Assembly (NCBI RefSeq): GCF_002943465.1 | Contig: NZ_PTQY01000001.1 | Span: forward strand, 930,001 to 994,000 | DNA length: 64,000 bases | Source: Rhodoferax sp. TS-BS-61-7 | Lineage (GTDB): Bacteria > Pseudomonadota > Gammaproteobacteria > Burkholderiales > Burkholderiaceae_C | Direction: 5' to 3' | In this document: positions 43,189-56,340 of the stretch, piece by piece | Numbering within the stretch: the first letter of the stretch is position 1 | Layout: the number at the start of each line of letters is the position of its first letter | Made by a program: the position numbers and the translations under genes | The notes under the pieces: model-generated | Seen by the model: the letters and a program-made list of their open reading frames with translations, nothing else | Told to the model about the DNA's origin: nothing | Database searches by the model: none

Positions 43189-45537
43189 ATGGACCATTCA
43201 ACGCATAGCGTGCATCAAGTCTCTGATCATCAGCAGACTGGGCAGTCCAGCGACTCAGACGCGCTCAAAGATCCTGTGTGTGGAATGAAGGTAACTGCCC
43301 AGTCAACCCACTATTCCGAGCATATGGGGCACAGCTTTTTCTTTTGCGGCCCCAAGTGCAAAGCAAAGTTTGACGCCAATCCCATGCAGTACATGGGCAT
43401 GCCTCATGAGAAGCTAGCCGCACAGCCAGTGGCAGCGGGAACGATTTACACCTGCCCCATGCATCCGGAAATACGACAGGACCATCCGGGAAGTTGCCCC
43501 AAATGTGGGATGGCATTGGAGCCGGTGATGCCCTCGTTGGAGGACGAAGAGAATCCGGAGTTGCTGGATTTTCAGCACCGTTTCTGGTGGACGCTGCCGC
43601 TCACGGCTGTCGTCTTCGTGCTGGCTATGTTTGGGCACCGATTGCAATGGATGGACATGGCAGTGCAGAGCTGGGTCGAGTTCGCGCTGGCTACCCCCAT
43701 CGTGTTATGGGCGGGATGGCCATTTTTTGTTCGCGCCGCACAATCCTTTGCCAACCGCAGTCCCAATATGTGGACACTCATTGGTCTGGGCACGGGGGCG
43801 GCTTACCTTTACAGCGTGGTGGCTACCGTCGCTCCGGGTGTGTTTCCGGATTCCTTTGTGTCCATGGGCCGGGTCGCCGTGTACTTCGAAGCGGCTGCCG
43901 TCATCATCTCTCTGACTCTGCTCGGCCAGATGCTGGAGCTCAAGGCCCGCTCCCAGACCTCGGCGGCCATCAAGTCCCTGCTGGGCCTGGCCCCCAAAAC
44001 CGCGCGGCGCATCAAGGCTGACGGTACAGAGGAGGACATTGAGCTGACCCACGTCCACCTTGGGGACCTGTTGCGTGTGCGACCTGGCGAGAAGGTGCCA
44101 GTGGATGGCGTGGTCACAGAAGGTAGCAGCGCAGTCGATGAATCCATGCTGACCGGAGAACCCCTGCCAGTTACCAAGCGGGTGGGAGACAAGGTCATAG
44201 GCGCGACCATCAACACCAGCGGCACCCTGGTCATGAAGTCGGAAAAAGTGGGATCGGACACAGTGCTGTCCCAAATCGTACAAATGGTGGCCTTGGCCCA
44301 GCGCTCCAGAGCACCCATGCAACGCATGGCCGATGTGGTGGCAGGCTACTTTGTGGTCGCCGTGGTCAGCATTGCCGTACTGACCTTTCTAGGCTGGGGC
44401 CTGTTGGGCCCCGAACCGAGCTGGGTGTACGGCCTGATCAATGCGGTTGCCGTCCTGATCATTGCCTGCCCATGCGCGCTGGGGCTCGCGACCCCCATGT
44501 CCATCATGGTGGCCACCGGCAAAGGCGCAACCAATGGCGTATTGTTCCGTGATGCGGCAGCCATTGAGAACCTGCGCAAGGTGGACACCCTCATCATCGA
44601 TAAAACCGGGACTCTGACTGAAGGTCGCCCGACCTTTGAGAAGGCTGTGCCCAGCGAGGGGTTTGAGTCCGACGAAGTTCTACGTTTGGCGGCAAGCCTG
44701 GATCAGGGCAGCGAGCACCCCTTGGCGGCGGCGATTGTGGCGGCGGCGCGTGAGCGCAAGCTGGTACTGGAGAAACCAGAAAACTTTGAATCCGGATCTG
44801 GCATTGGTGTTCAAGGTCAGGTGGGAGGACGCTACCTAGTGCTGGGCAATACGGCACTGATGGAACAGATCAACGTTTCCGTGGCCCCCCTTACAACCCA
44901 GGCTGAAGCCTTGCGCAACCAGGGAGCCAGTGTGATGCATCTAGCCGTTGATGGCAAGTTGGCTGGACTGCTGGCCGTGTCCGACCCGATCAAGGCCAGC
45001 ACGATGGAAGCTTTGGTCTCACTCAAAGCCTCCGGCATGCGCATCGTAATGGCCACTGGTGACGGTGTCACCACCGCCAAGGCCGTTGGCGCCAAGCTCG
45101 GAATCGAGGAAGTGCATGGCGAGGTCAAACCACAGGACAAACTGGCTTTGGTGGCCCTACTGCAAAAGCAAGGCCGTATCGTGGCCATGGCCGGTGACGG
45201 GATCAACGATGCGCCGGCCCTGGCGAAAGCCAATGTGGGCATTGCCATGGGAACAGGTACGGACGTAGCGATGAACAGCGCCCAGGTCACCCTGGTGAAG
45301 GGCGACTTGCGCGGTATTTCCATCGCACTTGCACTGTCCAACGCCACCGTGGGCAATATGAAGCAAAACCTGATGTTTGCCTTTCTGTATAACGCGCTGG
45401 GAATTCCGGTGGCCGCAGGTTTGCTTTACCCGTTCACGGGTTGGCTGCTGTCGCCCATGGTCGCAGCACTAGCTATGAGCTTCAGCTCGGCATCAGTGAT
45501 TGGCAACGCTTTACGCTTGCGAGGACTACGAGGTTAA
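43189..45537 (+). CDS. copA: Cu(I)-exporting P1B-1 ATPase with N-terminal YHS and HMBD metal domains
   Basis: 782 residues from the ATG at 43189 (a TTG at 43159 is less likely). N-terminus: a YHS domain ([30 protein letters not shown], about 25-65) and a heavy-metal-binding zinc-finger-like domain ([22 protein letters not shown], about 88-115), with no classical HMA. Then membrane helices, 'TGEPLPVTK', CPC in '[14 protein letters not shown]' (near 435), DKTGTLTEG, and '[26 protein letters not shown]'. It extrudes Cu(I) to the periplasm. Last gene of the copper operon. Confidence 0.95.
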   Translation: MDHSTHSVHQVSDHQQTGQSSDSDALKDPVCGMKVTAQSTHYSEHMGHSFFFCGPKCKAKFDANPMQYMGMPHEKLAAQPVAAGTIYTCPMHPEIRQDHPGSCPKCGMALEPVMPSLEDEENPELLDFQHRFWWTLPLTAVVFVLAMFGHRLQWMDMAVQSWVEFALATPIVLWAGWPFFVRAAQSFANRSPNMWTLIGLGTGAAYLYSVVATVAPGVFPDSFVSMGRVAVYFEAAAVIISLTLLGQMLELKARSQTSAAIKSLLGLAPKTARRIKADGTEEDIELTHVHLGDLLRVRPGEKVPVDGVVTEGSSAVDESMLTGEPLPVTKRVGDKVIGATINTSGTLVMKSEKVGSDTVLSQIVQMVALAQRSRAPMQRMADVVAGYFVVAVVSIAVLTFLGWGLLGPEPSWVYGLINAVAVLIIACPCALGLATPMSIMVATGKGATNGVLFRDAAAIENLRKVDTLIIDKTGTLTEGRPTFEKAVPSEGFESDEVLRLAASLDQGSEHPLAAAIVAAARERKLVLEKPENFESGSGIGVQGQVGGRYLVLGNTALMEQINVSVAPLTTQAEALRNQGASVMHLAVDGKLAGLLAVSDPIKASTMEALVSLKASGMRIVMATGDGVTTAKAVGAKLGIEEVHGEVKPQDKLALVALLQKQGRIVAMAGDGINDAPALAKANVGIAMGTGTDVAMNSAQVTLVKGDLRGISIALALSNATVGNMKQNLMFAFLYNALGIPVAAGLLYPFTGWLLSPMVAALAMSFSSASVIGNALRLRGLRG

Positions 45538-45628
45538 GCGTTAGTCGCACCGGCTCTGAACTGCTCCAGAACTTGGGCCAACTGCAAGAGGCCATCTCAA
45601 AAACAACAGTGATTAAATCTCACCTAGG

Positions 45629-46048
45629 TTATTGACGGTCGACGTCACCCTGTAGTGACGCAATCAGCGGGCAGGAAACATTTCCCTGCCGCGAATGGCA
45701 GGCGCACACCAGTTCAGACAGAGCGGTTTCCATGCGCGCCAGGTCGGCCATCTTCTCGCGCACGTCCTTGAGCTTGTGCTCGGCCAGGCTGCTGGCTTCC
45801 TCGCAGTGGGTGCCATCGTCGAGCTGCAACAGCTCGGCAATCTCGTCCAGGTTGAACCCCAACCGCTGTGCCGATTTCACGAATTTCACCCGAACCACGT
45901 CCGCACCGCCATAGCGGCGGATGCTGCCATAGGGTTTGCTTGGCTCGGGCAGCAAGCCCTTGCGCTGATAGAAACGGATCGTCTCCACATTGACGCCCGC
46001 CGACTTGGCAAAAACGCCAATCGTCAGGTTCTCAAAATTGTTCGCCAT
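45629..46048 (-). CDS. merR: Mercury-responsive regulator MerR
   Basis: 139 residues. HTH '[39 protein letters not shown]', then the Hg(II) ligand Cys triplet: '[12 protein letters not shown]' (near 82), '[13 protein letters not shown]' (near 117 and 126). The layout equals MerR of Tn21/Tn501. It represses, then activates, the divergent merTPCA operon by unwinding the 19-bp spacer. Confidence 0.96.
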   Translation of the reverse strand: MANNFENLTIGVFAKSAGVNVETIRFYQRKGLLPEPSKPYGSIRRYGGADVVRVKFVKSAQRLGFNLDEIAELLQLDDGTHCEEASSLAEHKLKDVREKMADLARMETALSELVCACHSRQGNVSCPLIASLQGDVDRQ

Positions 46049-46053
46049 ATCGC

Positions 46054-46084
46054 TTGACTCCGTACATAAGTACGGAAGTATCTT
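46054..46084 (+). promoter_or_regulatory. mer promoter-operator
   Basis: -35 TTGACT (46054-46059), 19-base spacer, -10 TATCTT (46079-46084); CCGTAC (46060-46065) and GTACGG (46070-46075) form the MerR dyad in the spacer, as in Tn21. The -10 differs from the Tn21 TAAGGT. The merR ATG is only 11 bases from the -35, which fits divergent control. Confidence 0.92.
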
Positions 46085-46113
46085 ACGCTGTCCAATTCCA
46101 AAAAGGCCAACCT

Positions 46114-46464
46114 ATGTCTGAATCGCAAAACGGGCGCGGTGCGCTCTTCGCCGGCGGGCTGGCCGCCATCCTTGCGTCGACTTGCTGTCTGGGACCGTTG
46201 GTATTGGTTGCCCTGGGCTTCTCCGGAGCCTGGATCGGCAACCTGACGGTGCTGGAACCCTACCGCCCGTGGTTCCTCGGAGCTGCGCTGTTGGCGATGT
46301 ACTTCGCTTGGAAGCGCATTTACCGACCGGTGCAAGCCTGCAAGCCTGGCGATAACTGCGCGATCCCGCAGGTGCGCACTACCTACAAGCTGATTTTCTG
46401 GATCGTGGCCGTGCTGGCCTTGGTCGCGCTTGGATTTCCCTATGTCGTTCCTTTTTTCTACTAA
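46114..46464 (+). CDS. merT: Mercuric ion transport protein MerT
   Basis: 116 residues, three transmembrane helices. Cys pair in the first helix (STCCLGPLVL) and the cytoplasmic pair 'RPVQACKPGDNCAIP' carry Hg(II) across the inner membrane and hand it to MerA. Start ATG 46114 is preceded by an AAAGG-like site. First gene of merTPCA. Confidence 0.95.
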   Translation: MSESQNGRGALFAGGLAAILASTCCLGPLVLVALGFSGAWIGNLTVLEPYRPWFLGAALLAMYFAWKRIYRPVQACKPGDNCAIPQVRTTYKLIFWIVAVLALVALGFPYVVPFFY

Positions 46465-46477
46465 CCAGGAGTTCACC

Positions 46478-46753
46478 ATGAACAAGCTATTTGCCTACCT
46501 CGCACTTGCCGCTGTCGTTGCCCCGGTGTGGGCCGCCACCCAGACCGTCACGCTGGTGGTTCCCGGCATGACCTGCGCCGCCTGCCCGATCACGGTCAAG
46601 AAAGCGCTCTCCAAGATCGAAGGCGTCAGCAAGGTCGATGTGGGCTTCGAGAAGCGCGAGGCCGTCGTCACTTTCGACAATACCAAGACTAGCGCGGAGA
46701 AGCTGACCAAGGCTACCGAAGATGCCGGCTATCCGTCCAGCGTCAAGCAGTGA
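46478..46753 (+). CDS. merP: Periplasmic mercury-binding protein MerP
   Basis: 91 residues; signal peptide (MNKLFAYLALAAVVAPVWAA) and one HMA domain with the GMTCAAC motif (PGMTCAACPITVKKALSKIEGV). It binds periplasmic Hg(II) via two Cys and delivers it to MerT or MerC. The gene starts 13 bases after merT, with CAGGAG upstream. Confidence 0.96.
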   Translation: MNKLFAYLALAAVVAPVWAATQTVTLVVPGMTCAACPITVKKALSKIEGVSKVDVGFEKREAVVTFDNTKTSAEKLTKATEDAGYPSSVKQ

Positions 46754-46776
46754 GCCACTGACCCGGGAGCGACATC

Positions 46777-48952
<2,176 letters not shown>

Positions 48953-49138
48953 GTAAAAGGCGAAACCTTACCTCCTTTTACAATCTCGGGAACTATTTGT
49001 GACAGCCACGATCCCAGCAACAGAAACCAACGAAACACCCGCTATGCCGGTTCAGTTCTACTTGCAGCCTCAATTTACTGGCGCTCTCCGCGCCGGGTGG
49101 AGCGCGCCGTGGATGGACGCCTTACCAGGATGGCTGTC

Positions 49139-49588
49139 ATGACTCGCCAGTTTTTGCGGTCAGTTGCCGGGGTTCTGATTGGCGTTTTGCTGTTTGCGCA
49201 GATGGCCATTGCAGCTTATGTTTGTCCTGGCGTTTCCGTGTCGGCAAACACTCAAATGCCGTCCATGGAAATGGTCAAAGCCAGCTCCGATACTGCGGCC
49301 ATGCCGATTGCGAGCAATCAGGCGACTCCTTGCGCAAGCATGGGCGAAGACATTGCGCCGGTTGCCATGGATTCCCAGAATGCCAACCTGTGTGTCGAGC
49401 ATTGCAAGGTTGGACAACAAAGCGACCAGGCATCCACTTTGACCGTTCCTGCTGTTTTGCTGATGGCGTTGTACTTCGCGCCGCTGGTGCCTGCGCCTGT
49501 GGCCGAACTGCCCCCCGTAGCGGCCACCCCAAGTGCCCTGGTTGCGGCTTCTCCGCCGCACACCATTTTGCACTGCTGCTTCCGAATC
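49139..49588 (+). CDS. Exported Met/Cys-rich hypothetical protein preceding the cus genes
   Basis: About 150 residues from the ATG at 49139; an earlier start at 49097 is less likely. A signal-peptide-like first helix (VAGVLIGVLLFAQMAIAA), then Met/Ser-rich 'SANTQMPSMEMVKAS', 'PCASMGEDIAPVAMDS', 'LCVEHCKVGQQSDQ', a second hydrophobic stretch and a terminal 'TILHCCFRI'. The mature part has Cys/Met/His ligands like small envelope copper sensors or CopL-like proteins. Not assigned to a family. Probably co-regulated with the Cus pump 140 bases downstream. Confidence 0.6.
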
Positions 49589-49728
49589 TGATCTTCCAGA
49601 CGAATTTGCGCTGACGGCCTATTAGGCTGGTTCAGTGTATTGGTCGTGCCCGTTTGCGGCTGCCAGCATCAAGCTGCGCTGCCTCACCGGGCCGACATGA
49701 AACCACTGTTTCGTTGTCTGGAGAATCC

Positions 49729-51075
49729 ATGTTTTCTGATTCATTTAAAGGTGCGTCACCCCGTTGCCACCGTCCCTCTTGGGGCTGCTTATTGGCCCTG
49801 GGTATAGCCATCGTCAGTGTCAACGGCTACGCCCAACAGGCTTTGTCTCTCGATCGGGCTTTGCAGCTTGCCAAAGGTCGATCACATCAACTCACAGCCC
49901 AAGATACCGCTGCCAAGGCCTCCCGCGAAATGGGCATTGCCGCTGGCCAACTGCCTGACCCTACGCTCAAATTAGGCATCAACAACCTGCCGATCAACGG
50001 GCCAGATCAGTTCAATCTGACCAATGACTTCATGACCATGCGGTCTGTCGGTGTGATGCAGGAGATCACACGCGGTGACAAGCGCAAGGCCCGCTCTGCC
50101 CGCTTCAACAGTGAGGCCGAGGTCGCGGAAGCCGGCCGCGCCGTGGCCCTTGCCAACCTGCGGCGTGACACCGCCATGGCTTGGCTGGACCGCTATTACC
50201 AGGAGCGCATGCTCGACGTACTGCGCCCCCAACGGGCCGAAGCGGGTCTGCAGATCGAAGCCGCCGATGCCGCCTACCGTGGCGGACGTGGCACACAAGC
50301 GGATGTATTTGCCGCGCGCTCCATGGTGGCGCAGATAGACGACCGCATCCGCCAGATAGAGAAGCAGATTGGCACGGCCAAGATCAAGCTGGCGCGCTGG
50401 GTGGGTGAAGATGCGTCCCAGGCACTGGATACACCGCCCAGCTTGGACGCTGTTCCTCTTGATCTGCTCGGTCTGGAGGACCAGTTGGCCCACCATCCCC
50501 AGATCGCCGTGATGGCCAAGCAGGAAGAGGTGGCTCGCGCAGATGCGGATGTCGCACAGAGCAACAAACGCGCTGACTGGAGCGTGGAGCTGATGTACAG
50601 CCAGCGAGGCCCGGCCTACTCGAATATGGTGTCGGTCAACGTCTCAGTTCCATTGCAATGGGATCAAAAGAACCGCCAAGACCGGGAGCTGTCCGCCAAG
50701 CTGGCTGCCGCCGAGCAGATGCGTGCCCAACGCGAGGAGGCCACGCGGGAGCATGTGGCAGACACCCGCATGTGGTTGCAGGAGTGGCAAAGCAACCACG
50801 AACGTCTGGCGCACTACGACAGTGACCTGATACCTCTTTCGCTTGAGCGCACCCGCGCCGCGATAGCCGCCTACCGGGGTGGGAGTGGCCAGCTCACATC
50901 GGTACTCGAAGCCCGGCGCATGGAAATCGACACCCGCATGGATCGCCTGCGCCTGGCGATGGAAACCGCAGCCCTCTGGGCGCAGCTGGAGTACTTGATT
51001 CCTGCTGAGCACCAACCGACTAAGGAGCCGCGCCAGCCCTCACTCCCCACCCCAACAACAGCAACGGAGAAATAA
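49729..51075 (+). CDS. cusC: Outer-membrane factor of the Cus-type RND efflux system (CusC-like)
   Basis: 448 residues from the ATG at 49729. Signal peptide near 20-45 ('CLLALGIAIVSVNGYAQQ'), then TolC-fold repeats: 'LDRALQLAKGRSHQLTAQDTAAKASREMGIAAGQLPDPTLKLGINNLP' and the later 'NKRADWSVELMYSQRGPAYSNMVSVNVSVPLQWDQKNRQDREL', with 'YRGGSGQLTSVLEARRMEID' near the end, typical of CzcC/CusC proteins. It forms the outer-membrane channel. Immediately followed (1 base apart) by cusB. Confidence 0.9.
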   Translation: MFSDSFKGASPRCHRPSWGCLLALGIAIVSVNGYAQQALSLDRALQLAKGRSHQLTAQDTAAKASREMGIAAGQLPDPTLKLGINNLPINGPDQFNLTNDFMTMRSVGVMQEITRGDKRKARSARFNSEAEVAEAGRAVALANLRRDTAMAWLDRYYQERMLDVLRPQRAEAGLQIEAADAAYRGGRGTQADVFAARSMVAQIDDRIRQIEKQIGTAKIKLARWVGEDASQALDTPPSLDAVPLDLLGLEDQLAHHPQIAVMAKQEEVARADADVAQSNKRADWSVELMYSQRGPAYSNMVSVNVSVPLQWDQKNRQDRELSAKLAAAEQMRAQREEATREHVADTRMWLQEWQSNHERLAHYDSDLIPLSLERTRAAIAAYRGGSGQLTSVLEARRMEIDTRMDRLRLAMETAALWAQLEYLIPAEHQPTKEPRQPSLPTPTTATEK

Positions 51076-51076
51076 C

Positions 51077-52732
51077 ATGACAAAACTCAAACCACTGCTG
51101 ATTGGCTTGGTCGGTGCGGGCGTACTCGCAGCGAGCGGTTACGGCCTATACAACATCGGAATGCAGCGCGGCATGGGCATGGCTGACGCCGCCGTCCCGT
51201 CAGCGGGAGCCGTCGCCACACCCGCAAACGTATCGCCCGGCGCGGTTCCTCAAAGTATTGCAGAAGGTGAAGCCGCGACACGCCGCCATATTGAGAAAGG
51301 CGTCAAGGCTGGTGATATCGACCCCGCCAACGGCAGCAAGATTTTGTATTACCACGATCCCATGGTGCCCGGCAATAAATTCGACAAGCCAGCTAAATCT
51401 CCGTTCATGGACATGATGCTGGTGCCCGTGTATGCCGACGGGGATACGGGCAATGACGGCAGCAAGGTGACCGTCAGCCCACGCATCCAGCAAAACCTGG
51501 GGGTTCGGACCGCCGAAGTCACCGAGGGCATGTTGTCGCCGCAAGTCTCTGCCGTGGGCAACATCGCTTTCAATGAACGCGACCAGGCCTTTGTGCAGGC
51601 CCGTGCCACCGGCTACATCGAACGTCTGCATGTTCGTGCTACCTTGGACCGGGTGAGCAAGGGCCAAGCTTTGGCCGAACTCTATGTGCCCGATTGGATT
51701 GCTGCACAGGAGGAATTTCTGTCGGTGCGGCGCATGCAAGGCACAGACCTGGCAACGTTGGTTGACGGTGCCCGCCAGCGCATGCGCCAGGTGGGTATGA
51801 GCGAAGAACAAGTTCGACTGGTAGAGAGCAGCGGTAAGACCCAAGCCCGCATCACACTGGTCGCCCCGATAGGCGGCGTGGTGGTCGAACTGATGGCCCG
51901 TGAAGGCATGACAGTGATGCCGGGCGCCACGCTGTTCCGCATCAACGGGCTTGGCAGCGTGTGGGCCAACGCCGAGGTGCCCGAAAGCCAGGCTGCCTTG
52001 GTTCGCCCAGGCACCAAGGTACAAGCCAACAGCGCAGCCGCACCCAGCACCAATCTGCGCGGCACGGTGCAAGCGATATTGCCCGAGGTGAATGCCGCGA
52101 CCCGCACACTCAAAGCCCGTGTGGAGCTGCCCAACCCCGGAAATGTGCTGGTGCCCGGCATGTTCGTCAACATGCAGTTCATGGACATGCGGGCCGAAAA
52201 ATCCCTATTGATCCCTACCGAAGCCGTCATTCAGACCGGCAAGCGTGTGGTGGTGATGCTGGCCGAAGACAAAGGCAAATTCCGTCCGGTCGAGGTGGAA
52301 ACCGGCATCGAGAGCAACGGCCAAACTGAAATCAAGCGGGGACTGCAAGCCGGGCAGCGCGTGGTGGTGTCATCGCAGTTTCTGATCGATTCGGAAGCCA
52401 GTTTGAAGGGGGTAGAGGCTCGCCTCAACGACGCGCCCAAGCCAACCGCAGCCAATACCGCGCCCCGCCATGACGGCGAAGCCAGGATTGAAGGCATTGG
52501 CAAAGACAGCATCACCCTGTCGCATGGCCCGATTCCAACCCTCAAATGGGGTGCGATGACCATGGACTTCAAGCTGCCTGCCAGCGGCAAGCCGCGCAAT
52601 CTGGAGCCGGGTGACAAAGTGAACTTCGAGTTCTACATGGATGCGGAAGGCCTGCCGCAAATCACCCGCATCAGCGCCATGGCCCCCGAGCCCAAACCGG
52701 CCACAGCCAAACCAGCCGGGAGCAAGCCATGA
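51077..52732 (+). CDS. cusB: RND efflux periplasmic adaptor with C-terminal CusF domain (CusB-CusF fusion)
   Basis: 551 residues. An N-terminal anchor ([22 protein letters not shown]), then the '[29 protein letters not shown]' heavy-metal-binding segment (about 91-118), the adaptor core (barrel-sandwich '[28 protein letters not shown]', '[20 protein letters not shown]') and, from about 467, an extra OB domain '[31 protein letters not shown]' that is a full CusF with the W-x-x-M-T-M copper site. It links CusA to CusC and captures Cu(I)/Ag(I). Overlaps cusA by 4 bases. Confidence 0.94.
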   Translation: MTKLKPLLIGLVGAGVLAASGYGLYNIGMQRGMGMADAAVPSAGAVATPANVSPGAVPQSIAEGEAATRRHIEKGVKAGDIDPANGSKILYYHDPMVPGNKFDKPAKSPFMDMMLVPVYADGDTGNDGSKVTVSPRIQQNLGVRTAEVTEGMLSPQVSAVGNIAFNERDQAFVQARATGYIERLHVRATLDRVSKGQALAELYVPDWIAAQEEFLSVRRMQGTDLATLVDGARQRMRQVGMSEEQVRLVESSGKTQARITLVAPIGGVVVELMAREGMTVMPGATLFRINGLGSVWANAEVPESQAALVRPGTKVQANSAAAPSTNLRGTVQAILPEVNAATRTLKARVELPNPGNVLVPGMFVNMQFMDMRAEKSLLIPTEAVIQTGKRVVVMLAEDKGKFRPVEVETGIESNGQTEIKRGLQAGQRVVVSSQFLIDSEASLKGVEARLNDAPKPTAANTAPRHDGEARIEGIGKDSITLSHGPIPTLKWGAMTMDFKLPASGKPRNLEPGDKVNFEFYMDAEGLPQITRISAMAPEPKPATAKPAGSKP

Positions 52733-55700
52733 TCGCTAAGCTCATCCGTTGGTCTATCGGAAATCGCTTTCTGGTGTTGCTGGCGACCTTGATCGTGGCG
52801 GCCTGGGGTGTCTATTCCGTGGTGCGCACACCGCTGGATGCCTTGCCCGACTTGTCGGACGTGCAAGTCATCATCCGCACCAGCTATCCCGGCCAGGCAC
52901 CACGCATCGTCGAGAACCAGATCACCTACCCGCTGACCACCACCATGCTGTCGGTACCGGGGGCCAAGACGGTACGCGGGTACTCCTTCTTTGGCGACTC
53001 GTTCGTCTACGTGCTGTTTGAAGATGGCACCGACTTGTATTGGGCGCGCTCCCGCGTGCTGGAGTACCTGAACCAGGTGCAATCGCGCCTGCCGCCCGGT
53101 GCCAAGGCCACATTAGGCCCGGATGCCACCGGTGTCGGCTGGATTTACCAGTATTCGCTGGTGGACCGCTCGGGAACACAGGACGCATCCCAACTGCGGG
53201 CGTTGCAAGACTGGTTCCTCAAGTACGAACTCAAGACCGTGCCCAACGTGGCGGAGGTGGCCAGCATAGGTGGCATGGTGCGCCAGTACCAGATCGTGCT
53301 ACAGCCGGACAAGCTGGCGGCCTACGGCATTCCGCACAGCAAGGTGGTTGAAGCCATTCAGAAGGGCAACCAGGAAGCTGGTGGTTCGGTGCTGGAGCTG
53401 GGCGAAGCCGAATACATGGTGCGGGCCAGCGGCTATCTGCAATCGCTAGACGACTTCCGCAAAGTGCCGCTGATGACTACGGCCACTGGTGTCTCGGTGC
53501 GTCTCGGTGATGTGGCGCGTATCCAGCTCGGGCCAGAAATGCGCCGGGGCATTGGTGAACTCGATGGCGAAGGCGAAGCTGCGGGTGGCGTGATCGTGAT
53601 GCGTTCCGGCAAAAACGCGTTGGAGACCATTGCCGCTGTCAAAGCCAAACTCAAAACCTTGCAGGCCAGCTTACCCAAGGGAGTGGAAATCGTTCCCGTC
53701 TACGACCGCTCCGGGCTGATCGAGCGGGCGGTGGAGAACCTGGGCTTCAAGCTGCTGGAAGAGTTTGCGGTAGTGGCGGTGGTGTGTTTCATCTTCCTGT
53801 TCCACCTTCGTTCGGCCCTGGTCGCCATCGTGTCGCTGCCGCTGGGCATTCTGGCCGCGTTCATCGTCATGCACTACCAGGGGGTGAACGCCAACATCAT
53901 GTCGCTGGGTGGTATTGCGATTGCCATCGGGGCCATGGTGGATGCCGCCGTAGTGATGATCGAGAACGCCCACAAACATCTGGAGCATTGGAACCATGCG
54001 CACCCGGATCAAAAGCTCCAGGGTGATGCCCGCTGGCGGGTGATTGGGGATTCCGCAGCTGAGGTAGGCCCTGCGCTGTTTTTCTCGCTCCTCATCATCA
54101 CCTTGTCGTTCATCCCTGTGTTCACACTGGAAGCACAGGAGGGGCGTTTGTTCTCACCACTGGCGTTTACCAAGACCTACGCCATGGCAGCGGCAGCGGC
54201 ATTGTCTGTCACGCTGATCCCGGTGTTGATGGGCTACCTGATTCGGGGTCGTATCCCGGATGAAAAGGCCAACCCGCTGAACCGCTTTTTGATTGCTGTG
54301 TATCGCCCCTTGCTGAACGTGGTGCTGGCCTGGCCCAAGGCCACACTGGCAGTCGCTGCGCTGCTGCTGGGCTTGAGCCTGTGGCCGCTCCAGCACATAG
54401 GTGGTGAGTTCATGCCACGCCTGGACGAGGGGGATTTGCTCTACATGCCCTCCGCGTTGCCGGGCTTGTCCGCAGGTAAAGCCAGCGAACTGCTGCAACA
54501 GACCGACCGGCTAATCAAAACCGTGCCCGAGGTGTTGAGCGTCTACGGTAAAGCAGGCCGGGCAGAGACCGCCACCGACCCCGCGCCCATGGAGATGTTC
54601 GAGACGACCATCCAGTTCAAGCCCAAAGACCAATGGCGGCCCGGCATGACGCAGGACAAACTGGTGGACGAACTGGATCGCATCGTCAAGGTGCCCGGCC
54701 TGGCCAACATCTGGGTCCCGCCGATCCGTAACCGCATCGACATGCTGGCCACAGGCATTAAGAGCCCGGTGGGGGTCAAAGTGGCCGGGACCGACCTGGC
54801 CACCATAGACCGCCTCACCGGCGAGATCGAAAAAGCGCTCAAGGACGTGCCCGGTGTCAGCAGCGCGCTGGCTGAACGCTTGACGGGCGGACGCTATGTG
54901 GACGTGAGCATCAACCGCGATGCCGCCGCCAAGTTTGGCATGAACATCGCTGATGTGCAGTCTGTCATCACCTCCGCCGTGGGAGGCGACAACATCGGCG
55001 AGACGGTGGAGGGCTTGCAACGCTTCCCCATCAACATGCGCTATCCGCGTGAAATCCGCGATTCGCTGGAAAAGCTGCGTGTGCTGCCCATCACCACAGA
55101 GCGCGGCCAGCGGCTGGTGCTGTCCGACGTGGCCGACATCCGTATCACGGATGGCCCGCCCATGCTGCGCAGCGAAAACGCCCGCTTGTCCGGCTGGGTA
55201 TATGTGGACATTCGCGGGCGGGACCTGCGTTCTGCGGTTCAAGACATGCAAAAGGCCGTTGCAGCGCAAGTGGCCTTGCCTGCGGGTTACTCGGTGTCGT
55301 GGTCAGGGCAGTTCGAGTTTCTGGAGCGTGCCACAGCCAAGCTCAAGGTGGTGGTGCCGTTCACGCTGCTCATCATCTTTGTGCTGCTGTACCTGACGTT
55401 CCGGCGGTTTGACGAGGCCCTGCTCATCATGGCAACGCTGCCCTTTGCCCTGATTGGCGGCATCTGGCTGCTGTACCTGCTGAACTACAACCTGTCGGTA
55501 GCGGGCGCGGTGGGCTTCATTGCGTTGGCCGGGGTGTCAGCAGAGTTTGGGGTCATCATGCTGTTGTATCTCAAGCACGCCTGGGATGAGCGCATCGCGC
55601 AGGGTAAGAGCAGCACCGAAGACCTGCTGGATGCCATCCGCGAAGGGGCTGTGCTACGGGTACGGCCCAAGGCCATGACGGTCGCCGTCATCCTGGCGGG

Positions 55701-55872
55701 CTTATTTCCGATCATGTGGGGGACGGGCACGGGTTCCGAGGTGATGCAACGCATTGCTGCGCCCATGGTGGGCGGGATGATTACGGCGCCGCTGTTGTCC
55801 ATGTTTGTGGTGCCTGCGGTGTACTTGCTGATGCGCCGCACCCAAAGAAAACAGGGAGGTGAACACCCGTAG
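52729..55872 (+). CDS. cusA: Cu(I)/Ag(I) efflux RND permease CusA
   Basis: 1047 residues, heavy-metal efflux (HME) subfamily of RND pumps. Twelve helices with two large periplasmic loops; the proton-relay helix shows '[19 protein letters not shown]', and the C-terminal half repeats '[17 protein letters not shown]'. '[20 protein letters not shown]' and '[26 protein letters not shown]' with Met residues are typical of the CusA metal path. It extrudes Cu(I)/Ag(I) across the envelope with CusB and CusC. Start overlaps cusB by 4 bases. Confidence 0.96.
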   Translation: MIAKLIRWSIGNRFLVLLATLIVAAWGVYSVVRTPLDALPDLSDVQVIIRTSYPGQAPRIVENQITYPLTTTMLSVPGAKTVRGYSFFGDSFVYVLFEDGTDLYWARSRVLEYLNQVQSRLPPGAKATLGPDATGVGWIYQYSLVDRSGTQDASQLRALQDWFLKYELKTVPNVAEVASIGGMVRQYQIVLQPDKLAAYGIPHSKVVEAIQKGNQEAGGSVLELGEAEYMVRASGYLQSLDDFRKVPLMTTATGVSVRLGDVARIQLGPEMRRGIGELDGEGEAAGGVIVMRSGKNALETIAAVKAKLKTLQASLPKGVEIVPVYDRSGLIERAVENLGFKLLEEFAVVAVVCFIFLFHLRSALVAIVSLPLGILAAFIVMHYQGVNANIMSLGGIAIAIGAMVDAAVVMIENAHKHLEHWNHAHPDQKLQGDARWRVIGDSAAEVGPALFFSLLIITLSFIPVFTLEAQEGRLFSPLAFTKTYAMAAAAALSVTLIPVLMGYLIRGRIPDEKANPLNRFLIAVYRPLLNVVLAWPKATLAVAALLLGLSLWPLQHIGGEFMPRLDEGDLLYMPSALPGLSAGKASELLQQTDRLIKTVPEVLSVYGKAGRAETATDPAPMEMFETTIQFKPKDQWRPGMTQDKLVDELDRIVKVPGLANIWVPPIRNRIDMLATGIKSPVGVKVAGTDLATIDRLTGEIEKALKDVPGVSSALAERLTGGRYVDVSINRDAAAKFGMNIADVQSVITSAVGGDNIGETVEGLQRFPINMRYPREIRDSLEKLRVLPITTERGQRLVLSDVADIRITDGPPMLRSENARLSGWVYVDIRGRDLRSAVQDMQKAVAAQVALPAGYSVSWSGQFEFLERATAKLKVVVPFTLLIIFVLLYLTFRRFDEALLIMATLPFALIGGIWLLYLLNYNLSVAGAVGFIALAGVSAEFGVIMLLYLKHAWDERIAQGKSSTEDLLDAIREGAVLRVRPKAMTVAVILAGLFPIMWGTGTGSEVMQRIAAPMVGGMITAPLLSMFVVPAVYLLMRRTQRKQGGEHP

Positions 55873-55992
55873 AACCCAGCCTCTCTCTCTTTTACCCCTT
55901 CATGCGACTTGAATTCTGCGCGTGAAAGTAACGCGTACATCCATGCAGTCGAGCGTCGGTTTCGCTCAAACCATTTCAACCAAGGAAATTAA

Positions 55993-56340
55993 ATGAAAAA
56001 GTTCTCGTACTCTGCTCTCGTTGTTGCATTGCTGTTGCCTGCTACGGCAGTTTTGGCCCAGCAAAAAATGGGGGATATGAAACCCATGGACTCAGCCATG
56101 AAGCCGTCAGCTGAATCCAAAGTGACTCACAAGGCCACGGGCGTGGTTAAGAAGGTTGATTCCAAAACGGGCGTCGTCACACTCGCCCATGAGGCCGTCA
56201 ACAGCATGAACTGGCCTCCGATGACCATGGGCTTCATGGTCAACGACAAGATGCTGCTCGACAAGTTGCCCGTGGGCAAGAAAGTGAACTTCGAGTTCAT
56301 GCAGGATGCGAAAGGATATGTCTTCACATCGGTCCAGTAG
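55993..56340 (+). CDS. cusF: Periplasmic Cu(I)/Ag(I) chaperone CusF
   Basis: 115 residues; signal peptide ends 'AVLAQ'. 'THKATGVVKKVDSKTGVVTLAHEAVNSMNWPPMTMGFMVNDKMLLDKLPVGKKVNFEF' contains the complete CusF site (His, W-P-P-M-T-M). It picks up metal in the periplasm and passes it to CusB. 120 bases downstream of cusA with CAAGGAAA upstream, so in the same operon or a close satellite. Confidence 0.93.
   Translation: MKKFSYSALVVALLLPATAVLAQQKMGDMKPMDSAMKPSAESKVTHKATGVVKKVDSKTGVVTLAHEAVNSMNWPPMTMGFMVNDKMLLDKLPVGKKVNFEFMQDAKGYVFTSVQ

Noticed and set aside
54511..55269. 252-residue leftward ORF
   Set aside because: Antisense to cusA; no start signal and no recognisable domain.
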